Shown: positions 1 through 11,425 of the stretch, piece after piece
Numbering within the stretch: the first letter of the stretch is position 1
How the letters are laid out: the number at the start of each line of letters is the position of its first letter
Origin: Modicisalibacter coralii
Lineage (GTDB): Bacteria > Pseudomonadota > Gammaproteobacteria > Pseudomonadales > Halomonadaceae
Direction: 5' to 3'
Assembly (NCBI RefSeq): GCF_004117855.1
Contig: NZ_QWBW01000043.1
Location: forward strand, 1 to 38,041
Length of the DNA: 38,041 nucleotides
The notes under the pieces: model-generated
The model's database searches: none
Told to the model about the DNA's origin: nothing
Seen by the model: only the letters and a program-made list of their open reading frames with translations
Program-made: the position numbers and the translations under genes

Positions 1-2
1 AT

Positions 3-32
3 TGTCGCGGCGCACAAGGTTCTCCTATGCTG
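3..32 (+). promoter_or_regulatory. candidate sigma-70 promoter for the thiolase gene
   Basis: TTGTCG (3-8) and TATGCT (27-32) are separated by 18 bases, a fair match to -35 and -10 hexamers, and lie about 35 bases before the thiolase start. The window begins here, so an upstream gene or other promoter cannot be excluded. Confidence 0.35.
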
Positions 33-67
33 ACTGGGCATTTCGTCCTCGAGTCAAGGAGTCTCAC

Positions 68-1246
<1,179 letters not shown>

Positions 1247-1280
1247 GCCTTCCCCCACTGTAGCGACACACACCATGACG

Positions 1281-1310
1281 AAGGCCGGCGTTGATCGCCG
1301 GCCTTCCTGC
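1281..1310 (+). terminator. intrinsic terminator after the thiolase gene
   Basis: A perfect 10-bp stem AAGGCCGGCG/CGCCGGCCTT (1281-1290 and 1296-1305) with a 5-base loop lies 35 bases after the thiolase stop. The following T-tract is weak (TTCCT). Confidence 0.7.
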
Positions 1311-1413
1311 ATCTCGGGCCGAGGCGGGCCGCGACCGAATCGGCCTCCTTGCGCGGCCAGCGCCAGCACGTCACCATGGCGTCATCCCATTCCCACGACG
1401 CGAATCCAACGAC

Positions 1414-2472
1414 ATGAGCAAGTTCTGGAGTCCGGACGTCCGCGAACTGACGCCCTACGTCCCGGGCGAGCAGCCCCGCGAGCGCCTGATCAAGCTGAAC
1501 ACCAACGAGAACCCCTATCCGCCCGCGCCGGGCGTCGAGCGCGCCCTGCGCGACTATCCGATCGACCATCTGCGCCGCTACCCGGATCCCGACTCGCTGG
1601 CCCTGCGCGAGGCGCTGGCCCGCGAACACGGCGTCGACACCGAGCAGGTGTTCGTCGGCAACGGTTCCGACGAGGTGCTGGCCCTGGCCTTCCAGGCCTT
1701 CTTCCGGCAGCCGGAGCCGCTGCTGATGCCGGCGATCACCTACAGCTTCTACCCGGTCTACTGTCGCCTCTACGCCATCAACTACCGGACCCTGGCGCTC
1801 GACGACCACTGGCGGGTACCGCTCGAGGCGCTGACCGGCGAGAGCGGCGGGGTGGTCTTCGCCAACCCCAACGCCCCTACCGGGCATGGCCACTCGCGCT
1901 CCGCCATTGCCGACCTGCTCGGCCGGGTCACCGAACGCGTGGTGCTGGTCGACGAGGCCTACGTCGCTTTCGGTGGCGAGAGCTGCGTGCCGCTGATCGA
2001 CAGCTATCCCAACCTGCTGGTGGTGGGCACCTTCTCCAAGTCGCACAGCCTGGCCGGGCTGCGCCTGGGCTATGCGATCGGCTCACGGGAGTTGATCGAG
2101 GGGCTCGAACGGGTCAAGGATTCCTTCAACTCCTACCCCGTCGACAGCCTGGCGCTCGTGGCCGGTGTGGCCGCGCTGGCCGATCGCGAGCACTTCGAGG
2201 CCTGCTGCGAACGGGTCGTCACGACCCGCGAACGCGCCCGGCGCCGCCTCACGGAGCTGGGGTTCGAGGTCCTGCCCTCGCAGACCAACTTCCTGCTCGC
2301 CCGCCACGAGCGCTACGACGCCGGCGAGCTGTTCACCGGGCTGCGCGAGCGCGGCGTGCTGGTGCGTCACTTCAACAGCGAAGCGCTGCGCGACTTCCTG
2401 CGCATCACGGTGGGCACCGACGACGAGATGGACAGCCTGATCGAAGCCCTCGAGGCACTCTGCCGCGGGTGA
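1414..2472 (+). CDS. hisC: histidinol-phosphate aminotransferase
   Basis: A 352-residue PLP enzyme of aminotransferase fold type I. It transfers the amino group of glutamate to imidazole-acetol phosphate in histidine synthesis. The sequence shows KLNTNENPY near residue 28, NPNAPTG (151-157), VDEAYVAF (179-186) and the PLP lysine K209 in FSKSHSLAGLRLGY. The N-terminus (MSKFWSPDVR, then PYVPGEQP) resembles Pseudomonas HisC copies that sit away from the main his operon. The ATG at 1414 is chosen on this match; the 41 codons upstream read poorly and overlap the preceding terminator. The ribosome-binding site is weak. No other his gene is nearby. HisC-family enzymes can also act on aromatic amino acids, which the sequence alone does not exclude. 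Confidence 0.93.
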   Translation: MSKFWSPDVRELTPYVPGEQPRERLIKLNTNENPYPPAPGVERALRDYPIDHLRRYPDPDSLALREALAREHGVDTEQVFVGNGSDEVLALAFQAFFRQPEPLLMPAITYSFYPVYCRLYAINYRTLALDDHWRVPLEALTGESGGVVFANPNAPTGHGHSRSAIADLLGRVTERVVLVDEAYVAFGGESCVPLIDSYPNLLVVGTFSKSHSLAGLRLGYAIGSRELIEGLERVKDSFNSYPVDSLALVAGVAALADREHFEACCERVVTTRERARRRLTELGFEVLPSQTNFLLARHERYDAGELFTGLRERGVLVRHFNSEALRDFLRITVGTDDEMDSLIEALEALCRG

Positions 2473-2504
2473 GCCGTCACCCAAGGTAAAAATCGCCGTC
2501 CATG

Positions 2505-2536
2505 AAAACGGCCCACCCGCTTGGCGGGTGGGCCGT
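2505..2536. terminator. bidirectional terminator between hisC and pnp
   Basis: A 13-bp perfect stem (2508-2520 with 2524-2536) closes a TTG loop. On the minus strand it is followed by TTTT, so it serves pnp best. It also lies 35 bases after the hisC stop and probably ends both convergent transcripts. Confidence 0.85.
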
Positions 2537-2564
2537 CGTCGTTACCACGGCAACCGAGAGAGGA

Positions 2565-4688
2565 TCACTCGGCCAGGCTGGCCTCGAAGGCGGCCTTCTC
2601 TTCGGCGCCCACTTCCTTGATCGACAGCTTGACGCGGTTGCGGTTGTCGATATCGAGTACCTTGACGATGACCTCGTCACCCTCGTTGAGGTAGTCGCGG
2701 ACGCTGTTGACGCGTTCCGGCACGATCTGCGAGATGTGCACCAGACCGTCGGTCCCCGGCATGAAGTTGACGAAGGCACCGAAGTCGGCGATGCGCACCA
2801 CCTTGCCCTGGTAGAGCTTGCCGATCTCGGCTTCGGCGGTAATGCCCAGCACGGTGTCGATGGCACGCTTGGCGGCCGCCTTGTCTTCGGCGTAGATGCG
2901 CACGGTGCCGTCGTCGTCGATGTCGATCGAGGCGCCGGTATCGTCGCAGATCTGGCGAATGGTCGCCCCGCCCTTGCCGATCACGTCGCGGATCTTCTCC
3001 GGATCGATCTTGATGGTGGCCATCGACGGTGCGTTGGCGGAGACTTCCTCGCGGCTGCTGGCGATCACCTGGTTCATCTCGCCGAGGATGTGCAGGCGTG
3101 CCTCATGGGCCTGCTGCAGGGCAGTCTCCATGATCTCCTCGTTGATGCCCTCGATCTTGATGTCCATCTGCAGCGCGGTGACCCCCTCGGCGGAACCGGC
3201 CACCTTGAAGTCCATGTCGCCGAGGTGGTCCTCGTCACCCAGGATGTCGGTCAGCACGGCGAACTTGTCGTCGTCCTTGACCAGACCCATGGCGATACCC
3301 GCCACCGGTGCCTTGAGCGGCACGCCGGCGTCCATCAGCGCCAGGGAGGAGCCGCACACCGAGGCCATCGAGCTCGAGCCGTTGGACTCGGTGATCTCGG
3401 AGACCACGCGGATGGTGTAGGGGAATTCCTCGTCACTGGGCAGCATGGCCTGGACACCGCGCCGGGCCAGACGACCGTGACCGATCTCGCGACGCTTGGG
3501 ACCGCCCATGAAGCCGGCCTCCCCGACGCAGTACGGGGGGAAGTTGTAGTGCAGCAGGAAGCGGTCCTTGCGCTCGCCCTCCAGCGACTCGATCAACTGA
3601 GCGTCGCGCAGCGTGCCCAGCGTGGCAATGACCATCGCCTGGGTTTCGCCGCGGGTGAACAGCGCCGAACCGTGGGTCTTGGGCAACAGGCCGACCTCGA
3701 TGTCCAGCGGACGCACGGTCTTGTGATCGCGGCCGTCGATGCGCGGCTCGCCATTGATCACCCGCGAGCGCACCACGCGCTTCTCGAGTGCGGCGAAGGC
3801 GCCGCTCACCGCCTCGGCGTCGAACTGGCCGGCCTCGTCGCCGGCGAGCTGCTCGACCGCCTCGGCCTTGAGCGCCGCCAGGGCGTCCTGACGCGCCATC
3901 TTGTCGGTGATGCGATAGGCCTCGCCGACCTTGGCCTCGAAGGCACCGGCGAGCGCTTCCTTCAGGGGGGTGTTCTCGGCGGCGGGCTGCCAGTCCCACT
4001 TGGGCTTGCCGGCCTCGGCGACGAATTCGTTGATCGCGCCGATCGCCACCTGCATTTCCTGGTGCCCGAAGAGCACGGCGCCGAGCATTTCGTCCTCGAG
4101 CAGTTCCTGGGCCTCGGACTCGACCATCAGCACGGCCTTCTCGGTGCCGGCGACCACCATGTCCAGCTCGGAGGCCTGGAGCTCCTCGACACTGGGGTTG
4201 AGGAAGTAGCCGCGATCCTCGGTGAAGGCCACGCGGGCGGCACCGATCGGCCCGTTGAACGGCACGCCGGAGATCGCCAGCGCCGCCGAGGTGCCCAGCA
4301 TCGCGGCGATATCCGGATCCTGATTGCGATCGGCGGAGAGCACGGTGCAGATCACCTGCACCTCGTTCATGAAGCCCTTGGGAAACAGCGGGCGGATCGG
4401 CCGGTCGATCAGCCGCGAGGTCAGGGTTTCCTTCTCGGTGGGGCGCCCCTCGCGCTTGAAGAAGCCGCCGGGGATCTTGCCGACCGAGTAGGTCTTCTCC
4501 TGGTAGTGCACCGACAGCGGGAAGAAGTCCTGACCCGGCTTGGTGTCTTTCCTGGCCACCACGGTGCAGAGCACCACGGCGCCATCCATGGTGACCTGAA
4601 CGGCGCCGGTGGCCTGACGGGCGACGCGCCCGGTTTCGAGGGTGACGGTGCTGTTACCGTACTGGAATGTCTTTCTGACCGGATTCAC
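2565..4688 (-). CDS. pnp: polyribonucleotide nucleotidyltransferase (PNPase)
   Basis: A 707-residue 3'-5' phosphorolytic exoribonuclease that degrades mRNA and can add tails, normally in the RNase E degradosome. Order of domains: RNase PH-like domain 1, alpha-helical linker, RNase PH-like domain 2 with [15 protein letters not shown] (catalytic aspartates), a KH domain (about 552-610, [13 protein letters not shown]) and an S1 domain (about 621-690). Length matches the E. coli enzyme (711). The start is the GTG at 4688, giving (M)[10 protein letters not shown], because GAAGGAAG lies just upstream and the family begins there. It follows rpsO after an intrinsic terminator, so full expression needs read-through or its own promoter; a TAAAAT about 60 bases upstream could be a -10 but has no good -35. 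Confidence 0.97.
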   Translation of the reverse strand: MNPVRKTFQYGNSTVTLETGRVARQATGAVQVTMDGAVVLCTVVARKDTKPGQDFFPLSVHYQEKTYSVGKIPGGFFKREGRPTEKETLTSRLIDRPIRPLFPKGFMNEVQVICTVLSADRNQDPDIAAMLGTSAALAISGVPFNGPIGAARVAFTEDRGYFLNPSVEELQASELDMVVAGTEKAVLMVESEAQELLEDEMLGAVLFGHQEMQVAIGAINEFVAEAGKPKWDWQPAAENTPLKEALAGAFEAKVGEAYRITDKMARQDALAALKAEAVEQLAGDEAGQFDAEAVSGAFAALEKRVVRSRVINGEPRIDGRDHKTVRPLDIEVGLLPKTHGSALFTRGETQAMVIATLGTLRDAQLIESLEGERKDRFLLHYNFPPYCVGEAGFMGGPKRREIGHGRLARRGVQAMLPSDEEFPYTIRVVSEITESNGSSSMASVCGSSLALMDAGVPLKAPVAGIAMGLVKDDDKFAVLTDILGDEDHLGDMDFKVAGSAEGVTALQMDIKIEGINEEIMETALQQAHEARLHILGEMNQVIASSREEVSANAPSMATIKIDPEKIRDVIGKGGATIRQICDDTGASIDIDDDGTVRIYAEDKAAAKRAIDTVLGITAEAEIGKLYQGKVVRIADFGAFVNFMPGTDGLVHISQIVPERVNSVRDYLNEGDEVIVKVLDIDNRNRVKLSIKEVGAEEKAAFEASLAE

Positions 4689-4798
4689 GGGGCTTCCTTC
4701 AACTTGTCGATTGCATGTTCGGGACGTTTGACTCGGCGACCATTTTAGGCGTTCGCGGGGGCGAGGGCTACCGATGCGCCCGAGGGCGACACGCGCCC

Positions 4799-4835
4799 AA
4801 AAAAGAACAAGCAACCCCGAGGGGTTGCTTGTTCT
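4799..4835 (-). terminator. rpsO intrinsic terminator
   Basis: On the minus strand a 15-bp stem AGAACAAGCAACCCC (4821-4835) pairs with 4804-4818 around a 2-base turn and is followed by a run of T (4799-4803). It sits 27 bases past the rpsO stop and before pnp, the same place as the rpsO-pnp terminator known in E. coli. Confidence 0.88.
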
Positions 4836-4862
4836 GGAATCAGCCGGGGAATGACGGCTGGA

Positions 4863-5132
4863 TCAACGACGCAGACCCAGGCGCTGGATCAGCGACTGAT
4901 AGCGCTCGAAATCCTTGCGCTTGAGGTAGTCGAGCAGCTTGCGACGCTGGTTGACCATGCGGATCAGACCACGACGCGAGTGGTGGTCCTGCTTGTTGCT
5001 CTTGAAGTGATCCTGCAGGCCGTCGATGTTGGCGCTCAGCAGGGCCACCTGAACCTCGGGGGATCCGGTGTCGTTGTCACCACGGCCGTATTCCTTGACG
5101 ATTTCGGCCTTCTTTTCAGCGGTCAATGCCAT
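4863..5132 (-). CDS. rpsO: 30S ribosomal protein S15
   Basis: An 89-residue primary 16S rRNA-binding protein that nucleates the central domain of the 30S subunit. The whole protein aligns with S15, including [12 protein letters not shown] (22-33) and the [21 protein letters not shown] segment. Length equals the usual 89 residues. The start ATG has GGAG nearby upstream. It lies between truB and pnp as in E. coli and is followed by a strong terminator. S15 represses its own translation in E. coli through its mRNA leader; a structured leader is listed separately. Confidence 0.97.
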   Translation of the reverse strand: MALTAEKKAEIVKEYGRGDNDTGSPEVQVALLSANIDGLQDHFKSNKQDHHSRRGLIRMVNQRRKLLDYLKRKDFERYQSLIQRLGLRR

Positions 5133-5161
5133 CTGTTTCTCCAGTAAGCAATATGCCTGAT

Positions 5162-5202
5162 GGGGATGAATGTCGGAGACCACGCATATTTGCAGTCTCC
5201 CC
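5162..5202 (-). promoter_or_regulatory. structured rpsO leader, possible S15 autoregulatory element
   Basis: On the minus strand GGAGAC (5195-5200) can pair with GTCTCC (5175-5180). Alternatively the GGGGA that overlaps its 5' side can pair with TCCCC about 35 bases downstream (to 5162). The two pairings are mutually exclusive or could form a pseudoknot. The element ends about 30 bases before the rpsO start. The S15 role is inferred from the E. coli precedent. Confidence 0.35.
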
Positions 5203-5237
5203 GTACGCCGCGTGAGCGGCGACGAAGGTGCCACCGC

Positions 5238-6146
5238 TCAGCCGGTGGCAATCAGTCGACGGGGGGCGATCTCCCCCGTCCCGGTCACCGCGACCAGGCC
5301 CAGGAAGGCCCCGTCGCGATAGAGTCGTGCCAGGTCGGCATCGGCCAACCCGGCGGTATCGGCGGCGGCACGCTGGCCGTGCAGCAACCGCGATGCCGCC
5401 TCGGGCTCGACGTCCAGGCGCGGCAGGTGGCGCACCAGCACGTCCATGGGCAGCAACGACGCCGTCAGCGTTTCGCCGCTCTCGGCCTCGAGCCCCTCGA
5501 AGCCGACCATGTCGGTGGCCTGGAAAGGCCCCGTCTTGAGCCGGCGAAGTGCGGTGATGTGCGCACCGCAACCCAGCGCGCTGCCGATGTCCTCGGCCAG
5601 CGTGCGGATGTAGGTGCCCTTGCTGCAGGCCACCTCGAGCTCGAAGCTCTCGGTGGTGCAACTGACGAGGCGCGTATCATAAACCGTCACACGACGTGGC
5701 GCACGCGCAATCGTCTTGCCCTCGCGGGCCAGTTCGTAGAGCGGCCGCCCCTGGTGCTTGAGCGCCGAATGCATCGGCGGGATCTGCTCGATCTCGCCGC
5801 GAAAGTCGTTCAGCACCCGCTGCAGGGTCGCCTCGTCGATGCCGGCCACCGGACGACGCTCGACGATGCTGCCGTCGGCATCGCCAGTATCGGTGATCTC
5901 GCCCAGCTTGACCCGGGTGCGATACACCTTGTCGGCCTCGAGCAGGTAGGACGAGAACTTGGTCGCCTCGCCGAAGCACACCGGCAGCAGCCCGGTGGCC
6001 ATCGGGTCCAGGGTCCCGGTATGCCCCGCCTTCTGCGCCTGGAACAGCCGGCGCGCGCGTTGCAGGGCATGATTGCTCGACACGCCCGGCGGCTTGTCGA
6101 GCAGCAACACGCCGTCGATCGGCAGGCCGCGACGGCGACGCGCCAT
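5238..6146 (-). CDS. truB: tRNA pseudouridine(55) synthase
   Basis: A 302-residue enzyme that converts U55 to pseudouridine in the T-loop of tRNAs. The catalytic aspartate is in GHTGTLDPMATG (about D47). Other family blocks are LLLDKPPGVSSN (15-26), a VYRTRVKLGEITDTGDADG segment, and CSKGTYIRTLAEDIG. Length is normal for bacterial TruB. Its ATG shares one base with the rbfA stop (TGATG), so it is translationally coupled to rbfA. rpsO begins about 105 bases beyond its stop. Confidence 0.97.
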   Translation of the reverse strand: MARRRRGLPIDGVLLLDKPPGVSSNHALQRARRLFQAQKAGHTGTLDPMATGLLPVCFGEATKFSSYLLEADKVYRTRVKLGEITDTGDADGSIVERRPVAGIDEATLQRVLNDFRGEIEQIPPMHSALKHQGRPLYELAREGKTIARAPRRVTVYDTRLVSCTTESFELEVACSKGTYIRTLAEDIGSALGCGAHITALRRLKTGPFQATDMVGFEGLEAESGETLTASLLPMDVLVRHLPRLDVEPEAASRLLHGQRAAADTAGLADADLARLYRDGAFLGLVAVTGTGEIAPRRLIATG

Positions 6147-6535
6147 CAGCGCTCTTCCTCGTCATCGCCGTGACGAGAACGGTCGGCTTCGACCGCCTCG
6201 TCGATCAGCGACGACAGCTTGTGGCCGCGAGTCACGCTCTCGTCGTAGTGGAAGCGCAATTCCGGCACGTGCCGCAGCTTCATGCGCCGGGCGATCTGGC
6301 TGCGCAGAAAACCACCGGCGCGCTTGAGCACCGCCAGGTTTTCCTTGATCCGCGCGGCATCGTCGTCGCCCAGCAGGGTGATGTAGACGTCGGCGTAACC
6401 CAGGTCGCGGCTGACGGTCACGCCACTGACGGTGACCATGCCCAGCCGCGGATCCTTGACCTCGCGCTGGATGAGGACCGCCAGCTCCTGCTGGAGCTGA
6501 TCGGCCACCCGGTCGGTACGCTTGAACTCGCGCAT
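6146..6535 (-). CDS. rbfA: ribosome-binding factor A
   Basis: A 129-residue KH-like protein that binds the free 30S subunit and helps mature the 5' end of 16S rRNA. The N-terminal MREFKRTDRVADQLQQEL and the RDLGYADVYIT segment are characteristic. It starts 21 bases after the infB stop and overlaps the truB start, within the nusA operon. The C-terminal tail (DEAVEADRSRHGDDEEER) is acidic and variable as usual. Confidence 0.96.
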   Translation of the reverse strand: MREFKRTDRVADQLQQELAVLIQREVKDPRLGMVTVSGVTVSRDLGYADVYITLLGDDDAARIKENLAVLKRAGGFLRSQIARRMKLRHVPELRFHYDESVTRGHKLSSLIDEAVEADRSRHGDDEEER

Positions 6536-6556
6536 CCGCTCACTCTCCTCGACGCG

Positions 6557-9088
6557 TCACAGGGAGCGTTCGACCTTGACCTGGTCGAAGACCTCGATCT
6601 TGTCGCCGACCTGCACGTCGTTGTAGTTCTTGACGCCGATGCCGCACTCCATGCCGTTGCGCACTTCGTTGACGTCATCCTTGTAGCGACGCAGCGATTC
6701 CAGGTCGCCCTCGTAGATGACCACGTTGTCGCGCAGAACACGGATCTTCTTGTTGCGGTGCACGGTGCCCTCGACGACCATGCAGCCGGCCACGGCACCG
6801 ATCTTGGGCGCCTTGAAGACGTCGCGAACCTCGGCCACGCCGACGATCTCTTCCTTCCACTCCGGCGCCAGCATGCCGCTCATCGCCTGCTTGACCTCGT
6901 CGATCAGCTGGTAGATGACGCTGTAGTAGCGCAGGTCGAGACCCTCGCGCTCGATGATCTCGCGCGCGGCGGCATCGGCACGGACGTTGAAGCCGACCAC
7001 GATGGCGTCACTGGCCAGCGCCAGGTTGGCGTCGGTACCGGTGATACCACCGACCCCGGAGGACACCACGGCGACCTGAACCTCGTCGGTGGAGAGTTCT
7101 TCCAGCGCGCCACGGATCGCTTCCAGCGAGCCCTGGACGTCGGCCTTGAGGACGATGTTGACCTTGGCCACCTCGTCCTGGCCCATCTGGCTGAACATGT
7201 TCTCCAGCTTGGCCTTCTGCTGACGCGCCAGGCGTACCTCGCGGTACTTGCCCTGACGGAAGTTGGCGACTTCGCGCGCCTTCTTCTCGTCGGCGAGCAC
7301 CATGAAGTCCTCGCCCGCCTCGGGGGTGCCGTCCAGGCCCTGGATCTCCACCGGCATCGACGGACCGACCTGCTCGACCTGCTTGCCGAGCTCGTTGGTC
7401 AGCGCCCGCACGCGGCCATAGTGGAGGCCGGCCAGGACGATGTCGCCCCGGTTCAGGGTGCCGTTCTGGACCAGCACGGTGGCCACCGGGCCGCGGCCCT
7501 TGTCGAGGCGCGATTCGACCACCACGCCCTTGGCCGGCGCTTCGGGGACCGCCTTGAGCTCGAGCACCTCGGAAACCAGCAGGACCGCCTCGAGCAGAGC
7601 ATCGATGCCGTCGCCGGTCTTCGCCGAGACGTGGACGAACTGGGTATCGCCGCCCCACTCCTCGGAGATCACGCCGTGCTGCGACAGCTCGTTCTTGACC
7701 CGATCGGGATCGGCGCCGGCCTTGTCGATCTTGTTGACCGCGACCACCAGCGGCACACCGGCCGCCTTGGCGTGCTCGACCGCCTCGATGGTCTGCGGCA
7801 TCACGCCGTCGTCGGCGGCGACCACCAGGATGACCACGTCGGTGGCCTGGGCGCCGCGCGCACGCATGGCGGTGAACGCCGCGTGACCCGGGGTATCGAG
7901 GAAGGTGATGTCACCCGTCTCGTGCTCGACGTGGTAGGCGCCGATGTGCTGGGTGATGCCACCGGCCTCGCCGGTCGCCACCTTGGTGCGACGAATGTAG
8001 TCGAGCAGCGAGGTCTTGCCGTGGTCGACGTGACCCATCACCGTGACCACCGGAGCGCGAGTGATCTCCTCGCCCTCGTAGGAGATACCCTCGAGAACCT
8101 CGGTCTCCAGCGCGTCGTCCTTGACCAGCTTGGGCTTGTGGCCCATTTCCTCGACGACGATCGCCGCGGTGTCCTGATCGATGGTCTGGTTGATGGTCAC
8201 CGCCGCGCCCATGGTGAACATGGCCTTGATGACCTCGTTGGCCTTGATCGCCATCTTGTCGGCCAGGTCGGCGACGCTGATCGACTCGGGGATCGCCACT
8301 TCGCGCACGATCGGCTGCGTCGGCTTCTGGAAACCGTGCTTGCCGCCACCGCTGTCGCGACCGCCACGACGGCTGCCCCGACGCTCGGCACGCTTGACCT
8401 TCTTGCCGCTGCCGCGACGACGCTCGGCACGCTCTTCGCGATCCTCGTCGCGACTGGTGTCGTGGCGTCCCTTCTTGGCGGCGGCCTTCTTGGGATTGGC
8501 GCGGCGGTTGTCGCTGCGCGGTTCCTTGGGCGGCGCCTCGACCACCGGCGGCTCTTCCGCGGGCAGCTCGAGCTCGGTGGGAATCTCCTCGGCCGGCTTG
8601 TCATCGGCCTTCGGTGCCGGCTCGGCGGCTTCCTGCTGCTTGGCCGCTTCCGCTTCCTCGGCCTGCTTGGCCTCGGCGGCCTGCTGCGCCTCGCGCTCGG
8701 CCTTCTCGCGCGCCTGGGTGGCATCGGCCATGTCTCCGACCAGTTGCCGCGGCCCCTGATCGACGGCTTCCGGCGCCTCTTCCTCCTGAGACTCCTCGCG
8801 CTTGACGTAGGTCCGCTTCTTGCGCACCGAGACCTCGATGCTCTTGCCGCGGCCGTCGCCGGAGCGAATCCGGCTCTTGGTCTTGCGCGTCAGGGTGATG
8901 CGATTCTTGGCACCGCGACCGCCACCATGACTCTGGGTGAGATGGTCGAGCAGACGCTGCTTGTCCTCTTCGGACACCGCATCGCCCTCGGCCTTGTGCG
9001 GGAGCCCCGCTTCCTTCATCTGCTCCAGCAGGCGGGACGTGTCACGCCCCACCTTGGCTGCAAAATCTTTAACCGTCATTTCTGCCAT
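6557..9088 (-). CDS. infB: translation initiation factor IF-2
   Basis: An 843-residue GTPase that places fMet-tRNA on the 30S subunit and promotes subunit joining. Regions in order: N-terminal IF2-N fold (1-50), a long charged linker rich in E/A/K/R (about 90-255), a second IF2-N fold (about 262-315), the G domain with GHVDHGKT (352-359), DTPGH (398-402), NKID (452-455) and SAKTG, then domains II, III and IV. The start has AGGAGGG five bases upstream. Linker length is similar to other gammaproteobacteria. Internal starts giving shorter isoforms, as in E. coli, are possible but I could not single one out. Confidence 0.98.
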   Translation of the reverse strand: MAEMTVKDFAAKVGRDTSRLLEQMKEAGLPHKAEGDAVSEEDKQRLLDHLTQSHGGGRGAKNRITLTRKTKSRIRSGDGRGKSIEVSVRKKRTYVKREESQEEEAPEAVDQGPRQLVGDMADATQAREKAEREAQQAAEAKQAEEAEAAKQQEAAEPAPKADDKPAEEIPTELELPAEEPPVVEAPPKEPRSDNRRANPKKAAAKKGRHDTSRDEDREERAERRRGSGKKVKRAERRGSRRGGRDSGGGKHGFQKPTQPIVREVAIPESISVADLADKMAIKANEVIKAMFTMGAAVTINQTIDQDTAAIVVEEMGHKPKLVKDDALETEVLEGISYEGEEITRAPVVTVMGHVDHGKTSLLDYIRRTKVATGEAGGITQHIGAYHVEHETGDITFLDTPGHAAFTAMRARGAQATDVVILVVAADDGVMPQTIEAVEHAKAAGVPLVVAVNKIDKAGADPDRVKNELSQHGVISEEWGGDTQFVHVSAKTGDGIDALLEAVLLVSEVLELKAVPEAPAKGVVVESRLDKGRGPVATVLVQNGTLNRGDIVLAGLHYGRVRALTNELGKQVEQVGPSMPVEIQGLDGTPEAGEDFMVLADEKKAREVANFRQGKYREVRLARQQKAKLENMFSQMGQDEVAKVNIVLKADVQGSLEAIRGALEELSTDEVQVAVVSSGVGGITGTDANLALASDAIVVGFNVRADAAAREIIEREGLDLRYYSVIYQLIDEVKQAMSGMLAPEWKEEIVGVAEVRDVFKAPKIGAVAGCMVVEGTVHRNKKIRVLRDNVVIYEGDLESLRRYKDDVNEVRNGMECGIGVKNYNDVQVGDKIEVFDQVKVERSL

Positions 9089-9115
9089 TACGACCCTCCT
9101 GAGCCCGTGACCTAG

Positions 9116-10609
9116 TTACTCTTCACTCTCGAACCAGGGCGCACGGGCGGTCATGATCAGTGCCGCGGCGCGCTCTTCGTCCACGTCCTCGATGTCCTTG
9201 AGGTCATCGACGGACTGTTCGGCAAGATCCTCCATGGTGACGATGCCACGGCTGGCCAGAATGAAGGCCAGGTGACGGTCCATGCCGTCCATCTCGAGGA
9301 GGTCGTCGGCGGGCTGGGCGCCGTCGAGTGCCTCCTCGGAGGCGATTGCCAGGTTCAACAGCTCGTCCTTAGCGCGTGCGCGCAACTCTTCTACCAGGTC
9401 CTCGTCGAATTCCTCGATCTCGAGCATCTCCTCGAGCGGCACATAGGCGATCTCCTCCAGCGAGGTGAAGCCCTCCTCGACCAGGATCCGCGCCATTTCC
9501 TCGTCGACCTCGAGGTGGTTGATGAAGTACTCGACCAGGGTGTCGACCTCCTGCTCGCGCTTGCCCTCGGCCTCTTCCTCCGTCATCACGTTGAGCGTCC
9601 AGCCGGTCAGCTCGCTGGCCAGGCGCACGTTCTGGCCGCTGCGGCCGATGGCCTGGGCCAGGTTGTCCTCGGCAACGGCCACGTCCATGGCATGGGCGTC
9701 CTCGTCGACGAGGATGGACGCCACGTCGGCCGGCGCCATGGCGTTGATCACCAGCTGCGCCGGGTTGTCGTCCCAGAGGATGATGTCGACGCGCTCGTTG
9801 CGCAGCTCGTTGGAGACCGCCTGGACCCGCGAGCCCCGCATCCCCACGCAGGCGCCGACCGGATCGATGCGCTTGTCGTTGGTCTTGACCGCGATCTTGG
9901 CCCGCGAGCCCGGATCGCGGGCGGCGCCCTTGATCTCGATGAGCTGCTCGGCGATCTCGGGAACCTCGATCTTGAACAGCTCGATGATCAGTTCCGGGCG
10001 CGTCCGCGACAGGATCAACTGTGAGCCGCGCGCCTCGGCGTCGACCTTCCACAGCAAGGCGCGAACCCGCTCGTTCATGCGGTAGCGCTCGCCGGGGATC
10101 ATTTCGCTGCGCGGCAGGAAGGCCTCGGCATTGTCGCCAAGGTCGATGATCAGCCCGTCACGTGTCGTCTTCTTGACGATCCCGGCGATCAACTCACCCT
10201 CGCGCTCGGCATAGTGGCGCACGATCTCGGCGCGTTCGGCTTCACGGACCTTCTGAACGATGACCTGCTTGGCCGTCTGCGCGGCGATGCGACCGAAGGC
10301 GGCGTTCTCGATGCGCTCCTCGACCACGTCGCCCAGGGTCAGCGGCGGATCACGCTGCTCGGCGAACGACTGCTTGATCTCGGCGTCGGGATTCTCGAAC
10401 TCGTCATCCTCGACCACGACCCAGCGCCGGAAGGTCTCGTAGTCGCCGGTGACCCGGTCGATCTGGACCCGCACGCTCACTTCCTGGCCATCGAAGCGCT
10501 TGCGTGATGCGCTGGCCAGCGCCGCCTCGACGGCGCCGAAGATCACGTCGCGGGGCACGCCCTTTTCGTTCGAGATCGCGTCAACGACCAGCAGAATCTC
10601 TTTGCTCAT
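9116..10609 (-). CDS. nusA: transcription termination/antitermination protein NusA
   Basis: A 497-residue RNA polymerase-binding factor controlling pausing, termination and rRNA antitermination. It shows the N-terminal polymerase-binding domain ([16 protein letters not shown]), an S1 domain (about 135-200), two KH domains (including [15 protein letters not shown] and [17 protein letters not shown]) and two C-terminal acidic repeats, which are typical of gammaproteobacteria. The ATG at 10609 has GAGG about seven bases upstream. It starts 27 bases after the rimP stop, and infB follows 27 bases after its own stop. Confidence 0.98.
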   Translation of the reverse strand: MSKEILLVVDAISNEKGVPRDVIFGAVEAALASASRKRFDGQEVSVRVQIDRVTGDYETFRRWVVVEDDEFENPDAEIKQSFAEQRDPPLTLGDVVEERIENAAFGRIAAQTAKQVIVQKVREAERAEIVRHYAEREGELIAGIVKKTTRDGLIIDLGDNAEAFLPRSEMIPGERYRMNERVRALLWKVDAEARGSQLILSRTRPELIIELFKIEVPEIAEQLIEIKGAARDPGSRAKIAVKTNDKRIDPVGACVGMRGSRVQAVSNELRNERVDIILWDDNPAQLVINAMAPADVASILVDEDAHAMDVAVAEDNLAQAIGRSGQNVRLASELTGWTLNVMTEEEAEGKREQEVDTLVEYFINHLEVDEEMARILVEEGFTSLEEIAYVPLEEMLEIEEFDEDLVEELRARAKDELLNLAIASEEALDGAQPADDLLEMDGMDRHLAFILASRGIVTMEDLAEQSVDDLKDIEDVDEERAAALIMTARAPWFESEE

Positions 10610-10636
10610 GCCTTAAGCCTCGCCAGAAATCAGTCC

Positions 10637-11098
10637 TTATCCATCGAACTGCGGAACGATCCGCGCCTGATCGATGGTATCGATGGGAAAGCAATACTCT
10701 TCGCCGTCGAGCTGCAGCAACACCTCGTCGTTCTCGACGCCCGCCAGCAACCCCTTGAACTTGCGGCGCCCATCGAACGGCGAGCGCAGGCGCAAGGCCA
10801 CGACATGCCCCTGGTAGCGAGCGAACTGCTCGAGCGTGAACAGGGGGCGATCCATGCCGGGCGACGACACCTCCAACTGGTACTGGCCAGGGATCGGGTC
10901 CTCGACATCGAGGATGCCGCTGATCTGCCGGCTGACGTCGGCACAATCGTCGACCGTGATGCCATCGGGACTGTCGATGTACACCACCAGACGGGAGTGC
11001 TTGCCCTGGGAAAGATGGTCGATACCCCAGAGCTCAAACCCCATGCCGGTCACCACCGGTTCGATGAGTGCGTTCAGCGCAGCGTCCTTGATTGCCAC
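10637..11098 (-). CDS. rimP: ribosome maturation factor RimP
   Basis: A 153-residue protein needed for 30S maturation. It shows GFELWGIDHLSQGKHSRLVVYID near the N-terminus, LEVSSPGMDRPL (about 95-106) and a C-terminal Sm-like domain. The start is a GTG at 11098 with AGGAG upstream. It is the first protein gene of the rimP-nusA-infB-rbfA-truB operon, and lies behind the tRNA-fMet terminator. Confidence 0.95.
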   Translation of the reverse strand: MAIKDAALNALIEPVVTGMGFELWGIDHLSQGKHSRLVVYIDSPDGITVDDCADVSRQISGILDVEDPIPGQYQLEVSSPGMDRPLFTLEQFARYQGHVVALRLRSPFDGRRKFKGLLAGVENDEVLLQLDGEEYCFPIDTIDQARIVPQFDG

Positions 11099-11172
11099 AG
11101 ATGAAGGCTCCTACAGCAGTTGCATCAGGCACCTGACCGGGAGTAGAGAGGAAAGCTAGGTGGCTGATTGGC

Positions 11173-11200
11173 GTTAGCGTCAGCGGTGCGAACCGCTAAC
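11173..11200 (-). other. stem-loop in the rimP leader
   Basis: On the minus strand GTTAGCG and CGCTAAC form an outer pair, and AGCGGT-TCGC-ACCGCT a competing inner hairpin. It starts directly after the metY terminator T-run and about 75 bases before the rimP start. There is no T-run, so it is not a simple terminator. Function unknown. Confidence 0.4.
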
Positions 11201-11228
11201 AAAAAGCCCCTTCATAGGAAGGGGCCTT
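11201..11228 (-). terminator. terminator after tRNA-fMet
   Basis: On the minus strand GCCCCTTC (11218-11225) and GAAGGGGC (11206-11213) form an 8-bp stem with a 4-base loop, extended by further weak pairs, and followed by TTTTT (11201-11205). It ends 10 bases past the tRNA. Confidence 0.85.
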
Positions 11229-11238
11229 TCAAGAAACT

Positions 11239-11315
<77 letters not shown>

Positions 11316-11328
11316 TCATAGGTTGGCG

Positions 11329-11358
11329 ATTATAAAAATCCGCTCACCCCTCGGTCAA
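11329..11358 (-). promoter_or_regulatory. promoter of tRNA-fMet
   Basis: On the minus strand TTGACC (11353-11358) and a perfect TATAAT (11329-11334) are 18 bases apart. Initiation would fall a few bases before the tRNA 5' end at 11315, giving a very short leader. Confidence 0.8.
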
Positions 11359-11425
11359 GGACCCGAGCGTATCGCCACGTCTTGCCAATCGTGCTTCTGA
11401 GCGGGCCGTCATGCGGGCCTTCAGA

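Noticed and set aside
2502-4748. A 748-codon open frame on the plus strand
   Set aside because: It mirrors pnp on the opposite strand, has the same composition bias and no recognisable domain.
6170-9115. A 981-codon open frame on the plus strand
   Set aside because: It is exactly antisense to infB, is rich in L, V, D, G and H, and matches no family. High GC at third codon positions keeps the opposite frame free of stops.
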